Shown here: in pieces, positions 19,711 through 28,145 of the stretch | How positions within the stretch are numbered: the first letter of the stretch is position 1 | Layout of the letters: each line of letters begins with the position of its first letter | DNA from: Bacillus salacetis | Lineage (GTDB): Bacteria > Bacillota > Bacilli > Bacillales > Bacillaceae_B | NCBI RefSeq assembly: GCF_003581585.1 | Contig: NZ_QXIR01000020.1 | Span: 19,886-83,885, forward strand | Direction of reading: 5' to 3' | DNA: 64,000 nt | Notes under the pieces: model-generated | What the model saw: only the letters and a program-made list of their open reading frames with translations | The model's database searches: none | Told to the model about the DNA's origin: nothing | Program-made: the position numbers and the translations under genes

Positions 19711-20274
19711 TTGAAGCAGCTTCAACTATTTTTAGCTTTTTTCCGAGTGGGAATTCTGGGGTACGGCGGCGGGCCGTCATCGATTCCCCTCGTGCATAAT
19801 GAAGTCGTGGAGAAATACAAATGGATGGACGATGATGATTTTTCAGATGTTCTCGCACTGGGAAATGCCATGCCGGGACCGATTGCCACAAAGATGGCCG
19901 GATATATCGGCTGGAGGGTCGGCGGCTTTGTGGGAATGGCTAACGCGGTACTTGCCACCATCATTCCGACAATCATTCTGATGATCCTGCTCCTGAATGT
20001 GCTGAATGCCTATAAGGACAAGGCTTGGGTGCAGGGAATGGCCAACGCAGTCGTGCCGGTGGTCGGCGTCATGCTCGGGGTGCTGACATGGGATTTTGTC
20101 GTGAAGTCCAAAGGCGCCTTGGGATGGACCGTCACCATCGCCATCCTGATTGGAAGCTTGATTACAATTGAACTGCTGGGCATCCACCCGGCAATTGTAA
20201 TCGGCGGCCTCCTGGTATATGCCTTGGTCGGTAAAAAGAAAAAGGCAAGTGAGAGAGAGGTGAAAGCCTCATGA
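19711..20274 (+). CDS. Chromate transporter, short CHR domain, first half (YwrB/YwrA-like)
   Basis: The protein has 187 residues and about five membrane segments. The CHR signature is seen: FFRVGILGYGGGPSSIPL and GNAMPGPIATKMAGYIGW. The start is TTG 19711, after AGAGGGTGAT. Overlap with the next gene (ATGA) indicates a co-translated two-subunit transporter, equivalent to long ChrA. It probably exports chromate; it is likely controlled by the Lrp-type gene at 11.5 kb as in B. subtilis. The 169-bp gap from the gamma-glutamyltransferase gene has no clear terminator. Confidence 0.9.
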   Translation: MKQLQLFLAFFRVGILGYGGGPSSIPLVHNEVVEKYKWMDDDDFSDVLALGNAMPGPIATKMAGYIGWRVGGFVGMANAVLATIIPTIILMILLLNVLNAYKDKAWVQGMANAVVPVVGVMLGVLTWDFVVKSKGALGWTVTIAILIGSLITIELLGIHPAIVIGGLLVYALVGKKKKASEREVKAS

Positions 20275-20801
20275 TTTATTGGGAAATCTTTTTGGCTTTC
20301 TTCATTCCCGGTATCCTGGGATATGGAGGCGGCCCCGCTTCGATTCCACTGGTGGAGCATGAAGTGGTCGACCGATATGGCTGGATGAATGTCAATGAGT
20401 TCAGTGAAATGATTGCGTTGGCGAACGGGCTTCCGGGTCCGATTGCTACAAAGATGGCCGGATACATCGGTTATGAGCAGGGAGGAATCCTCGGAAGCAT
20501 TGTCGGTGTTTTTGCGACAGTTGCACCTTCCTTGATCCTGATGATCGTACTATTGAGCCTGCTCATGAAATACAAAAGCTCACCGAGAGTCAAGAAAATG
20601 ACCAGCCTTGTCAAGCCAACCATCGCCGTCCTGCTGGGCGTAATGACCTGGGGATTCATCTCCAATTCCTATGAAGGCATCGGCTGGCTGCAAACAATCA
20701 TCTTGGCTGGTGCAGCCTTTCTCCTGCTGGAAAAGCTGAAGATCCATCCCGTATATGTCATTGGCGGGGCTTTGGTTTATGGAGCGGTGTTCTTGGCTTA
20801 G
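20271..20801 (+). CDS. Chromate transporter, short CHR domain, second half
   Basis: The protein has 176 residues and is a paralogue of the preceding gene: FFIPGILGYGGGPASIPL and ANGLPGPIATKMAGYIGY. It has opposite predicted topology to its partner, as usual for short CHR pairs. It ends 47 bp before a terminator. Confidence 0.9.
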   Translation: MIYWEIFLAFFIPGILGYGGGPASIPLVEHEVVDRYGWMNVNEFSEMIALANGLPGPIATKMAGYIGYEQGGILGSIVGVFATVAPSLILMIVLLSLLMKYKSSPRVKKMTSLVKPTIAVLLGVMTWGFISNSYEGIGWLQTIILAGAAFLLLEKLKIHPVYVIGGALVYGAVFLA

Positions 20802-20847
20802 CGCTCTTAGTGACAGGCACGACCCAAAATTTGTCGACGGAAAAAAC

Positions 20848-20880
20848 AAAAATCCAAGCCGTTTTTGGCTTGGATTTTTT
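20848..20880. terminator. Terminator after the chromate genes
   Basis: A 13-bp perfect stem AAAAATCCAAGCC (20848-20860) pairs with 20867-20879, followed by T-runs. A GACAGGCACGACCC stretch just before and a CACCTG/CAGGTG inverted repeat at 20906-20922 just after look like remnants of a GGCACC-type intergenic repeat seen in other bacilli. Confidence 0.88.
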
Positions 20881-20953
20881 TTATATGTATATCCGAAGTT
20901 AAAAACACCTGGCGGTCAGGTGCCAAGTTTAGATTCATGGTATTTGTTTTTTC

Positions 20954-22090
20954 TTATAGGCAGCACTTTTTATATTTCTTGCCGCTGCCGCATGGGCAAG
21001 GGTCATTACGGCCGACCTTGTTCTCATTTTCGGCCGGGGGAAAAGTCTGTCGGAATTGATCTTCCTTTTCAATCAGACTCATTTTTATGTGATGCAGTCC
21101 AGGGTGATCGATTTTGTTGAGTACAAGGCTGGCATAAAAGGACATTTCCAAATCGGCCATGATCATGTCATAGCCTTCTTCCAGCTGGTGCTCCACAAGA
21201 GGAATCGCCTCTACAGACAGATGCTGGCAAAGGGCGTCAGCAATCGTGGTTTGGATGCTGATATCATCGGTCTTCTGCCAAAGCCTCATCAATGCTTGTT
21301 CAGCTTCCTTGGATTTGATTTTAGCCAGTATATCAATGCTGTAGATGAAAATGTTCTCATCAATAGCGATTTTTTCTACTTCACGGACCACTTCATCAGT
21401 GCCGATTTTTATAAGCGCAGAAGAGATTTCCTCCAGAGCTTCGTCACTATCATCCCTGACAAGCAGCTTTATGAGGTCGGGGACTGTGGATTCTGTCCGG
21501 AGTTCACCTGCCATATAAATTTGGAACAAGCCGATCGATGGCATGAAAGAATACGAGAGCAGCTCACCCATCGCATTCTCTGGTTCCCAATCTTCAATGA
21601 TGCCTCTGCCGATCAACTCATTTGCGACGCGTTTTCCCATTTGTATGGCCGTTGGGTCATAGGTGTTGTCCAAGTTGTTGGCAATGCCGGCAAGCTTTAA
21701 AAAGAGGCCTTCTTCATCCATCTCTGAAAAAGAATTCAGTTCTTTATAAAACTTTCTGCCCAAATAGGGAGCTAAATCACTCTCGTATTGCAGAAGCACT
21801 GAAGTATCCGCATTATCCAGGAGATTAACAAACCATTCCTTATTTTCATTATCCGTTTTCAAGCGTGAAATAAGCTCCTGCACGCCTTCCTCATCCACCG
21901 GAAGAAATCCGATGTGCGGCAGGATCAATTCCGGGAATATGGTGGGGAGTTTCCGGTCATAGGCTTCCAAAGCCTTAAATAATGTTTTCGGCGTTGCAAG
22001 ATGGCTGTCCTGCAGAATGGAAACGGCAAAATGCTGAACAAATGGATCATCGCTCACTAATGCGGGTTCGATTCTATTTAAGAATGTCAT
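20954..22090 (-). CDS. HEAT-like repeat protein with C-terminal SEC-C zinc motif
   Basis: The protein has 378 residues. Helical, HEAT-like repeats fill most of the length. The last about 20 residues are a SEC-C motif ([17 protein letters not shown]), a zinc-binding module found on SecA and many adaptor-like proteins. No enzyme motif is seen; it is probably a protein-interaction factor. Monocistronic, convergent to the chromate operon. Confidence 0.8.
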   Translation of the reverse strand: MTFLNRIEPALVSDDPFVQHFAVSILQDSHLATPKTLFKALEAYDRKLPTIFPELILPHIGFLPVDEEGVQELISRLKTDNENKEWFVNLLDNADTSVLLQYESDLAPYLGRKFYKELNSFSEMDEEGLFLKLAGIANNLDNTYDPTAIQMGKRVANELIGRGIIEDWEPENAMGELLSYSFMPSIGLFQIYMAGELRTESTVPDLIKLLVRDDSDEALEEISSALIKIGTDEVVREVEKIAIDENIFIYSIDILAKIKSKEAEQALMRLWQKTDDISIQTTIADALCQHLSVEAIPLVEHQLEEGYDMIMADLEMSFYASLVLNKIDHPGLHHIKMSLIEKEDQFRQTFPPAENENKVGRNDPCPCGSGKKYKKCCL

Positions 22091-22237
22091 GTGCAGACTT
22101 CCTTCCTTGTCGGTTAGTTTCTATTGTAAGGGTTCTTAGATAGAAAATAAACGAGGTTGTCGAATTTTCGATAAGAGGTTTTCCTTTTAGCAATTGGAAG
22201 CTAAAGATTATAATAGAGGGTAAAGGAGGTGTGCCCC

Positions 22238-22258
22238 ATGAATCCCCATTATAGTTAA
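22238..22258 (+). CDS. Possible 6-codon leader peptide
   Basis: A near-perfect ribosome site AAAGGAGGTG (22222-22231) sits 6 nt before ATG, and the frame reads MNPHYS then TAA. A TATAAT (22209-22214) stands just upstream. It precedes the EVE-like gene by 62 bp. It could be a leader that tunes ribosome loading, or the remnant of a longer gene. Confidence 0.4.
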   Translation: MNPHYS

Positions 22259-22320
22259 CCCCGCTTGAATCCTTGTCCAGATGGCCGGTCCAAACCCATT
22301 ATAGAAAGGAAGAATGAAAT

Positions 22321-22728
22321 TTGCCAAAAGCCTACCTCGTCAACACAAACAAATCCCAAAACCCCCTAAATGAAGCAGAAATGCTGGAAGAACAGAAAGT
22401 CGCTGCTTATTACTCCCCTTGGAAGTACCTCATCAACCACATTGAAGCCAATGACATGGTATTCCTGTACAGCAATGGAAACGGCATTATTGCCCGCGGA
22501 ATCGGTTCCGGGATTATTGAAAAAGCGGGTGAAGAGGATCTAGAACATTTTATGCCGCTGCTTCAGTTTGAAAAATTGGAAGAGCCCCTGCCTCCGTCCG
22601 GCATCGTTCAGCTCGCACAGGGTGTCACAGACGAAAACTATAAGATTAAGTGGAATCAGACATTGATTCACCTTCAGGGATTTATTGGAGAGGAAATCTG
22701 GCGTTACATTACCAAAAATAATCTTTGA
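22321..22728 (+). CDS. EVE/PUA-like domain protein
   Basis: The protein has 135 residues and is a single small domain. The pattern YSPWKYLINHIEANDMVFLYSNGNGIIARG is like the EVE/PUA-like fold, which binds modified nucleic acid bases in known members. The start is TTG 22321 after an AAAGGAAG site; the ATG seven bases upstream is in another frame and closes after 19 codons. It probably shares a transcript with the DJ-1 gene 73 bp downstream. Confidence 0.6.
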   Translation: MPKAYLVNTNKSQNPLNEAEMLEEQKVAAYYSPWKYLINHIEANDMVFLYSNGNGIIARGIGSGIIEKAGEEDLEHFMPLLQFEKLEEPLPPSGIVQLAQGVTDENYKIKWNQTLIHLQGFIGEEIWRYITKNNL

Positions 22729-22801
22729 TAGCACAGCAAGTTTGCTTTTTGCCCTCAGCTGTCCGAAAATGTAGGGAGAATGCAAAAGGAGGTCATGTCC
22801 A

Positions 22802-23323
22802 TTGAAACTGAAAGATAAGAAGGTTCTTCAGCTTGTCAGTGATGACTTTGAAGATCTTGAGCTGTGGTACCCGGTTTTGCGCTTGAGAGAAGAAGGCGCT
22901 GCCGTCCATCTTGCTGGAGAAAAGAAAGATCATGAATATACCGGAAAGTACGGAGTGCCTGCTGTTTCGGATGTATCCTTCAAAGAGGTGGATCCGAATG
23001 ACTACGATGCTCTGCTTGTGCCCGGAGGATGGTCCCCGGATAAATTAAGAAGGTATGAAGAAGTGCTGTCGATCGTTAAAAAAATGAATGAGGACAACAA
23101 GCCGATAGGACAGATCTGCCATGCAGGATGGGTCTTGATATCAGCTAAAATCCTTGAAGGCAAAAAAGTGACAAGCACTCCGGGAATCAAGGATGATATG
23201 GAGAATGCCGGTGCCGCGTGGGTGGACCAGCCTTCCATCATTGACGGAAATATTATATCCAGCAGAAGGCCGCCCGATTTGCCGGATTATTTAAGAGATT
23301 TCATCAGCGTGATGGAAAAATAA
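22802..23323 (+). CDS. DJ-1/PfpI family protein (YraA-like)
   Basis: The protein has 173 residues. The nucleophile elbow is GQICHAGW with the conserved Cys followed by His; the acidic partner appears in SDDFEDLELWYP. Family members act as stress-linked glyoxalases/deglycases or proteases, with debated substrates. The start is TTG 22802, preceded by AAAGGAGGTCATGTCC; the ATG in that stretch is out of frame. A strong terminator follows. Confidence 0.88.
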   Translation: MKLKDKKVLQLVSDDFEDLELWYPVLRLREEGAAVHLAGEKKDHEYTGKYGVPAVSDVSFKEVDPNDYDALLVPGGWSPDKLRRYEEVLSIVKKMNEDNKPIGQICHAGWVLISAKILEGKKVTSTPGIKDDMENAGAAWVDQPSIIDGNIISSRRPPDLPDYLRDFISVMEK

Positions 23324-23328
23324 ACAGA

Positions 23329-23364
23329 GAAGACGAGTCCTGAATGTCTGCGGGACTCGTCTTC
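23329..23364. terminator. Bidirectional terminator between convergent genes
   Basis: A 12-bp perfect stem GAAGACGAGTCC (23329-23340) pairs with 23353-23364, with a 12-nt loop. It serves the DJ-1 gene and the coiled-coil gene ending at 23368. Confidence 0.9.
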
Positions 23365-23367
23365 TTC

Positions 23368-23997
23368 TTATTTCCTTGATAACTTTTGAATATCTGTTTC
23401 AGCTTGGAACAGTCTTTTATTCAGCGCCTCGGAATTGGAGTCTATCTTGGTATGGAATGTTTTTAACAAGGCAATGACATCTTCATTCTGGTTGGTTTCT
23501 ATGCGTTTAACGATATTTTTTATTTCGTTTTGGCCGGTTTCAAGGCTTGAAAGCCGCCTGTCGATTCTGTCAAACCTGCTCTCCTGTTTGGTGAAAGCTA
23601 GGTCATGACTATCCAGGCGGGCATTGAATTTTTTATCTTGTTCGTCGAATCGGGCGTTGAACTTTTTGTCTTGTTCATCAAAGCGGGCGTTGAACTTTTT
23701 ATCTTGTTCGTCGAAGCGGGCGTTGAACTTTTTGTCTTGTTCGTCGAAGCGGGCGTTAAACTTTTTGTCTTGTTCATCAAAGCGGGCATTGACCTTTTTA
23801 TCTTGTTCATCAAAGCGAATGTTCATATTTTTGGCTTGCTCGATGAAGCGCGAGTTCATTTTCTTCTCTTGTTCATCGAATTTTTCATCCACTCGATCAA
23901 ATTTTGCATCGATTTGATTGAACCGTCCGTCAACCTTCTCGAGTCTCTCATCAATGGTATTCAGTTTAGAGAGGATTTCCTTTAGGATTTTTTCCAT
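23368..23997 (-). CDS. Coiled-coil protein with 11-residue tandem repeats
   Basis: The protein has 209 residues from ATG 23997, which has AGAGGTG 5 nt upstream (a GTG at 24006 would overlap that site). Nearly all of it is predicted coiled coil: RLEKVDGRFNQIDAKFDRVDEKF-type repeats, then six near-identical copies of RFDEQDKK(V/F)NA, then a less regular tail. The 11-residue spacing is hendecad periodicity, giving a right-handed or nearly straight rod. No membrane segment or enzyme motif. It follows a 145-residue gene by 14 bp on the same strand. Function unknown; the copy number may vary between strains because the DNA repeat is near-identical. Confidence 0.8.
   Translation of the reverse strand: MEKILKEILSKLNTIDERLEKVDGRFNQIDAKFDRVDEKFDEQEKKMNSRFIEQAKNMNIRFDEQDKKVNARFDEQDKKFNARFDEQDKKFNARFDEQDKKFNARFDEQDKKFNARFDEQDKKFNARLDSHDLAFTKQESRFDRIDRRLSSLETGQNEIKNIVKRIETNQNEDVIALLKTFHTKIDSNSEALNKRLFQAETDIQKLSRK
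23621..23818. repeat. 33-bp tandem repeat inside the coiled-coil gene, six copies
   Basis: Units start at 23621, 23654, 23687, 23720, 23753 and 23786, exactly 33 bp apart, and encode the RFDEQDKKFNA hendecads. Sequence between units differs mainly at silent positions and single bases. Confidence 0.9.
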
Positions 23998-24011
23998 CTG
24001 TCTCACCTCTT

Positions 24012-24449
24012 TTACATTGTGTAGCCCTTTCCGGCTTCAACACCGAATTCGAAAACCTTATAAGCGGTAAGGGTAAAACATTCGACAGCATCCTCTTCGA
24101 ATCTTATTGAGGCGTCTGCTGTCATGGTATCCAGCCTCTTCTTGACTTCCGAGGATATATCTTCTTTAAGAAACTCATTCAGCATATTGGCTTTGGAATA
24201 AAGGGAGAAAATGAACCCGTCTATAAAAAGATTGAGCCCATAGTTTTCAATGAATCGGTAATGAAATGGAGATTCAAATAAAGGCTCGAGAACTGTGATC
24301 TTTTTTTCAAAATGCGCTATTGTAAACAGTGCTTCCAGTATATCCGGGATTTGCTCACTATAAAAGAAGAGGATATCTTCTTTTATCTTTTCCCTGTCTT
24401 TGGAAAAATCATCATGGATAGATGTGTAATTTTTAATAGAAGAATTCAA
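24012..24449 (-). CDS. Hypothetical protein, 145 residues
   Basis: Soluble, helix-rich and acidic protein; I do not recognise the family. Notable stretches are HFEKKITVLEPLFESPFHYRFIENYGLNLFIDGF and a C-terminal YKVFEFGVEAG. It is upstream of and probably co-transcribed with the coiled-coil repeat gene, so the two may be partners. Confidence 0.7.
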   Translation of the reverse strand: MNSSIKNYTSIHDDFSKDREKIKEDILFFYSEQIPDILEALFTIAHFEKKITVLEPLFESPFHYRFIENYGLNLFIDGFIFSLYSKANMLNEFLKEDISSEVKKRLDTMTADASIRFEEDAVECFTLTAYKVFEFGVEAGKGYTM

Positions 24450-24645
24450 TGGGGGACCTCCAAATCATTTGTTTTTCTCTGTAGAAGAGTGCGTGGTCAT
24501 ATTAGTGGGTTTAAATTTCCAAATTTCACCTCCTTTTTCCTATTTTAGCACTATTTTTTATAAAAAAGAGGAAAGTTTTCGGAAAAATCTTTTTATTTTT
24601 TGGTATGATTAGAAGAAAGAAGACGATTCATGAGGGTGGGGCTGA

Positions 24646-25782
24646 ATGACAACAACTTCCGAAAGGCTGGCGTTTTTTCTAGAGGATAATTTCCAGGAAT
24701 TTTTGCAAACATGGAGGTCGCAGGTAGTGATTTCTGAAGGAGATAAATATAAGGAAGAAGTAATGAATAACGGGATCAGGATGTACGGACTTGTCAAAAG
24801 GGCAATCAATGGCGGGCTTAGCGAAGAAGATATCAAGATGCTCGCTAAGAAGGTGGCCCTCGAACGAGTCGAAGCCGATGTGAATATCAGTGAGTTCGTC
24901 TACAATGTCAATATGGGCAGAAGTGAAATCATCAAATGGGTTGGCACATCAGGCATCGGGATGGAAGAAATGCATACCCATCTGGAAGAAATCAACCGTG
25001 TTTTTGACCGTTTTTCCTATTATGCTGTCAAATTTTATTCCGAGAAGAAAGACCAGCAATTGAAGGAAAAGGAAGTATATATCGACCATACTCATAAAGA
25101 GCGGCTGACGATCCTAGGCCAGATGAGTTCCAGCTTTGTTCATGAATTCAGGAATCCACTGACTTCCATTATAGGGTTCACGAAGCTGTTAAAAGGTGAT
25201 TATCCCGAACTGCCGTACCTGGATGTCATGAGCCATGAATTGGATCAACTGAATTACCGGATTTCGCAATTCCTGCATGTTTCAAGAAAGGAAATCATTG
25301 AAAGCAAAAAAGAGAAATTCCTGGTGTTTTCGCTGCTGAGTGAATTGATAGAGTTTGTATATCCAAGTTTGGTAGACGGTGATGTCCAAGTGAAATCGCA
25401 CCTGGACTCACAGGTTTATATCAAAGGGAATAAAGAGGAGCTCAGGCAGGTATTCCTGAATCTGATTATGAATTCCATTGATGCGCTTCAGCAGGTCAAG
25501 TCTGACAGGAAAATAACGATCACTTGTACCTTTGAAAATGAGGAGATTCATGTGAAAGTGGCAAACAACGGGCCGGAAATCAGTGAGGAAACGATGGAGG
25601 CCATTTTCGAGCCGTTCTATACCACCAAAGAGCTGGGGACCGGAATCGGACTGTACATCTGCCGAAAGCTGGTGGAAAAGCATGAAGGCAGCATCCTATG
25701 CACCTCAAGTCCCGAGGAAACAGCGTTCACCATAACGATACCGGCTGCAGAGGAAGAACCTGTCCAAGGAATGCTCCTTTAG
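24646..25782 (+). CDS. Soluble sensor histidine kinase with RsbR-type N-terminal domain
   Basis: The protein has 378 residues and no membrane segment. Residues about 1-150 resemble the helical RsbRD N-terminal domain seen on some Bacillus kinases and stressosome proteins. The H-box is FVHEFRNPLTSIIGF (phospho-acceptor His), the N-box NLIMNSIDAL, then NNGPEIS and GTGIGLYICRK. No response regulator gene is nearby, so it may feed a shared pathway such as the Spo0 phosphorelay, as orphan kinases do in bacilli (inference). The TAG stop (25780-25782) lies inside the 55-bp repeat that starts at 25777. Confidence 0.88.
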   Translation: MTTTSERLAFFLEDNFQEFLQTWRSQVVISEGDKYKEEVMNNGIRMYGLVKRAINGGLSEEDIKMLAKKVALERVEADVNISEFVYNVNMGRSEIIKWVGTSGIGMEEMHTHLEEINRVFDRFSYYAVKFYSEKKDQQLKEKEVYIDHTHKERLTILGQMSSSFVHEFRNPLTSIIGFTKLLKGDYPELPYLDVMSHELDQLNYRISQFLHVSRKEIIESKKEKFLVFSLLSELIEFVYPSLVDGDVQVKSHLDSQVYIKGNKEELRQVFLNLIMNSIDALQQVKSDRKITITCTFENEEIHVKVANNGPEISEETMEAIFEPFYTTKELGTGIGLYICRKLVEKHEGSILCTSSPEETAFTITIPAAEEEPVQGMLL

Positions 25783-25831
25783 TCCTTTAAAGCAGTGGGG
25801 GACAGTCCCCTGTTACGTTAAAGCGGTGAAG
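25777..25831. repeat. 55-bp palindromic repeat, copy 3 (degenerate)
   Basis: Centre A25804, core GGGGACAGTCCCC. The outer arms are imperfect (CTTTAGTCCTTTAAAGC against GTTACGTTAAAGCGGTGAAG). It covers the last codon and stop of the histidine kinase gene. Confidence 0.85.
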
Positions 25832-25898
25832 TGTTAAATAATAGAATAAAACTATCAATAACCGGCAAGGATGATGGACAGTTGGGAGGGAGTCATCT

Positions 25899-26324
25899 TT
25901 GCGGTTATTGGTAGTTTTTTTGTACATAGGGTTCCTGTTCATCATGACGTGTACAGCCAGCTTTACAGATTTGATAGAGCATCAGCAGATCCGGTTTTTA
26001 GTCACAGACCAACCAGATTTTTGGAGTTTTTTCGAATACCGCTCCTTTCCGTACAGTGATCCCGGGTATATCAGCCAAAAGGCAGGCCATGCCTTGTGCT
26101 TCTTTATGCTGGCGGTTCTTTTGAAGACATTGTTTCACAGCTTTAAGGCGGTCATCACTGTTTCATGGGTATTCGCTTTAATCACTGAAATCGCGCAGAT
26201 GTACTTTTCAAGGACAGGATGCCTGGTTGATGTGATGTATGATTCAGGCGGGATAATGCTTTTTTTAATGGTCCATTATTTAAGCAGGGCAGCAGCGCGT
26301 TCGACTGATATATTCGATACGTGA
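25899..26324 (+). CDS. VanZ-like membrane protein
   Basis: The protein has 141 residues and four predicted membrane helices. The VanZ-like features are KAGHALCFFMLAVLL near the middle and EIAQMYFSRTGCLVDVMYDSGG, matching the conserved E-x-x-Q ... D-x-x-x-N/D-x-x-G pattern. VanZ relatives influence teicoplanin sensitivity and envelope traits; the precise role is unknown. The start is TTG 25899 with GGGAGGGAG 7 nt upstream. Preceded by a 55-bp repeat and followed by a terminator. Confidence 0.8.
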   Translation: MRLLVVFLYIGFLFIMTCTASFTDLIEHQQIRFLVTDQPDFWSFFEYRSFPYSDPGYISQKAGHALCFFMLAVLLKTLFHSFKAVITVSWVFALITEIAQMYFSRTGCLVDVMYDSGGIMLFLMVHYLSRAAARSTDIFDT

Positions 26325-26346
26325 AACACATAAGCATATTGTAAAG

Positions 26347-26384
26347 ACCGAAAGTGCCCTTGTCAGTATAAGGGCACTTTTGGT
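26347..26384 (+). terminator. Terminator after the vanZ-like gene
   Basis: Stem ACCGAAAGTGCCCTT (26347-26361) pairs with 26370-26384 (AAGGGCACTTTTGGT) across an 8-nt loop, with one G:U pair and a T-rich exit. Confidence 0.85.
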
Positions 26385-26402
26385 TTCTGTTATTAAGACG
26401 TG

Positions 26403-26457
26403 CTTTACCGCTTTAAAGCACTCGGGGACAGTCCCCACATGCTTTAAAGCGGTAAAG
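26403..26457. repeat. 55-bp palindromic repeat, copy 4
   Basis: Centre A26430, core CGGGGACAGTCCCC. Outer 16-bp arms CTTTACCGCTTTAAAGCA pair perfectly apart from three mismatches next to the core. It lies between convergent genes, 18 bp past the GlcD-type gene stop. Confidence 0.92.
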
Positions 26458-26474
26458 CGCAAATGGATTCCCCT

Positions 26475-27839
26475 TTAGGAGAAGATCTTCCCTGGGTTCA
26501 ACCGGTTCTCCGGGTCAAGCAGCTGCTTGATCGACTTCATGACAGACAAGGCCGCTCCGTGCTCTAGTTCCTGGTACTTCATTTTTCCGAGGCCGACGCC
26601 GTGTTCTCCTGAGCAGGTGCCTCCGACTTCGATTGCTTTCCGTGCCACAAGGTCATTGATCCGGGCTGAAGCGGAAGCCTGCTTTGACTCACCAGGGTCA
26701 TAGACTACGAGAGTATGGAAGTTCCCGTCGCCGACATGGCCGAATACTCCACCGAGCAGGCCGCTCTCATCTATCAGCTTGCGGGCATATACAACCATAT
26801 CTGCCAGCTGTGAAATAGGCACGCAGACATCTCCTCCTGAATTGGCCATTCCTTTTATATGCCTGAAAGAGTAGGCCAGTTCATGGCGTGCGCGCCACAA
26901 CTCGTTGCTTTCAGCAGCACTGTCAGCCCTCTCCCAATTTTCTCCGCCGTGCTCCAGCACCAACTCTTTTGTCAGATTCGCATCTTCTTCTGCAGATGCC
27001 ACAGTCCCCGAGAACTCCAAGAACAACGAGTGAGCCTCCGGAAAAGAATGTTCGCCGGTTAAATTGACCTGTCTGATGCTGTCAGCGTCCACGAGCTCCA
27101 TGCGCAGCACTTGTATTCCGCTCATTAAAATGGATTGGGCGGCCTCCGCACATGCTTTAGGTGTTTTGAATGTGCAGCGGGCCGTGACGGTATGTTCAGG
27201 TATACCGTGCAGCTTCAAGGTAATGGCGGTCATGATTCCAAGAGTCCCTTCAGACCCCACGAACAACCCATTCAAGTTATAGCCGCTTGAGGACTTCTTT
27301 GCCCTGCTTCCGGTGTTGATGACAGAACCGTCTGCTAAAATGACTTCCAGGTTCAGAACCTGGTCCCGCATGGACCCGTAGCGAACGGCAGTCGTACCGC
27401 TCGCATTTGTGGCTGTCATACCGCCGATACTGGCATCAGCGCCAGGGTCAACAGGGAACTGTAGGCCGTGCCGGTTGATGGATTTGTTCAATTGTTTCCT
27501 CGTGATGCCGGGCTGTACTGTAACCGTCAAATCCTCGGGGTTAAAAGAAAGAATCTTGTTCATCCTTTCAAAATTAATCGAGATTCCTTTGTTGATGGGA
27601 ATAGCATGGCCATCCAGCCCTGATCCCGCTCCAAAGGGAGTGACAGGAAGATCATTCTCCCGGGCGATGCGCAGGATTTCGATGATCTCTTCCTTGCTTT
27701 CAGGGTAGACAACGACGTCCGGCTCAACTGGAGGATGGGAGGATTCATCCCGGCTGTGCCGGTACAGATCCCCTTCACTTATGCTCACTTTATCTGTGCC
27801 CACTGACTCAGTTAACTGGTTGATTAACGATGTATTCAT
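26475..27839 (-). CDS. glcD: FAD-linked oxidase, GlcD/D-lactate dehydrogenase type
   Basis: The protein has 454 residues from ATG 27839, which has AGAGGTGG upstream; an extension to 27893 is possible in frame but unlikely. The FAD-binding PCMH domain contains PFGAGSGLDGH and DPGADASIGGM; the FAD-oxidase C domain ends with FGHVGDGNFH and CSGEHGVG. The family oxidises 2-hydroxyacids (glycolate, D-lactate, 2-hydroxyglutarate). No GlcE/GlcF-type partner is nearby, so it may work alone like D-lactate dehydrogenases. A 55-bp palindrome, not a classical terminator, follows it. Confidence 0.87.
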   Translation of the reverse strand: MNTSLINQLTESVGTDKVSISEGDLYRHSRDESSHPPVEPDVVVYPESKEEIIEILRIARENDLPVTPFGAGSGLDGHAIPINKGISINFERMNKILSFNPEDLTVTVQPGITRKQLNKSINRHGLQFPVDPGADASIGGMTATNASGTTAVRYGSMRDQVLNLEVILADGSVINTGSRAKKSSSGYNLNGLFVGSEGTLGIMTAITLKLHGIPEHTVTARCTFKTPKACAEAAQSILMSGIQVLRMELVDADSIRQVNLTGEHSFPEAHSLFLEFSGTVASAEEDANLTKELVLEHGGENWERADSAAESNELWRARHELAYSFRHIKGMANSGGDVCVPISQLADMVVYARKLIDESGLLGGVFGHVGDGNFHTLVVYDPGESKQASASARINDLVARKAIEVGGTCSGEHGVGLGKMKYQELEHGAALSVMKSIKQLLDPENRLNPGKIFS

Positions 27840-27934
27840 CTTTCCACCTCTAAAGTTTGTAATATTCCAACTACTATACTTGTAAAATATCATAGCACAG
27901 ACTTGGGGCTGGAGAGGAGGTGTTCGGTTTAACT

Positions 27935-28036
27935 CATTAACGCGTTAACAGGTTGGGGGACAGTCCCCTGGTAGAGCACCGCGGTAACGCGTCAGCGTAA
28001 CAGGGGACTGTCCCCCAGTGCTTTAAAGGGGTGAAG
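27935..28036. repeat. Two overlapping 55-bp palindromic repeats (copies 5 and 6)
   Basis: Two cores, GGGGACAGTCCCC centred at 27962 and GGGGACTGTCCCC centred at 28009, lie in units 27935-27989 and 27982-28036 that share 8 bp. It fills the divergent intergenic region before the 28146 gene. Confidence 0.85.
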
Positions 28037-28145
28037 CACACAGAAATACAAATTTATTACAAATTGGTCGGTTTTATCCAATAAAGATGATAAAATAGTC
28101 TTTATATTGAGTATTTTTGCATTTTACTTTTGGGAGGATTACAGA

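Noticed and set aside
20811..20930. GACAGGCACGACCC and CACCTG/CAGGTG stretches as a new element
   Set aside because: They look like decayed members of a GGCACC-type intergenic repeat; too short here to define, and only faintly echoed at 29106 (GGTGCCTGG).
23605..23985. 126-residue plus-strand hydrophobic frame
   Set aside because: Antisense shadow of the hendecad repeat gene, whose coding frame, ribosome site and terminator are all on the minus strand.
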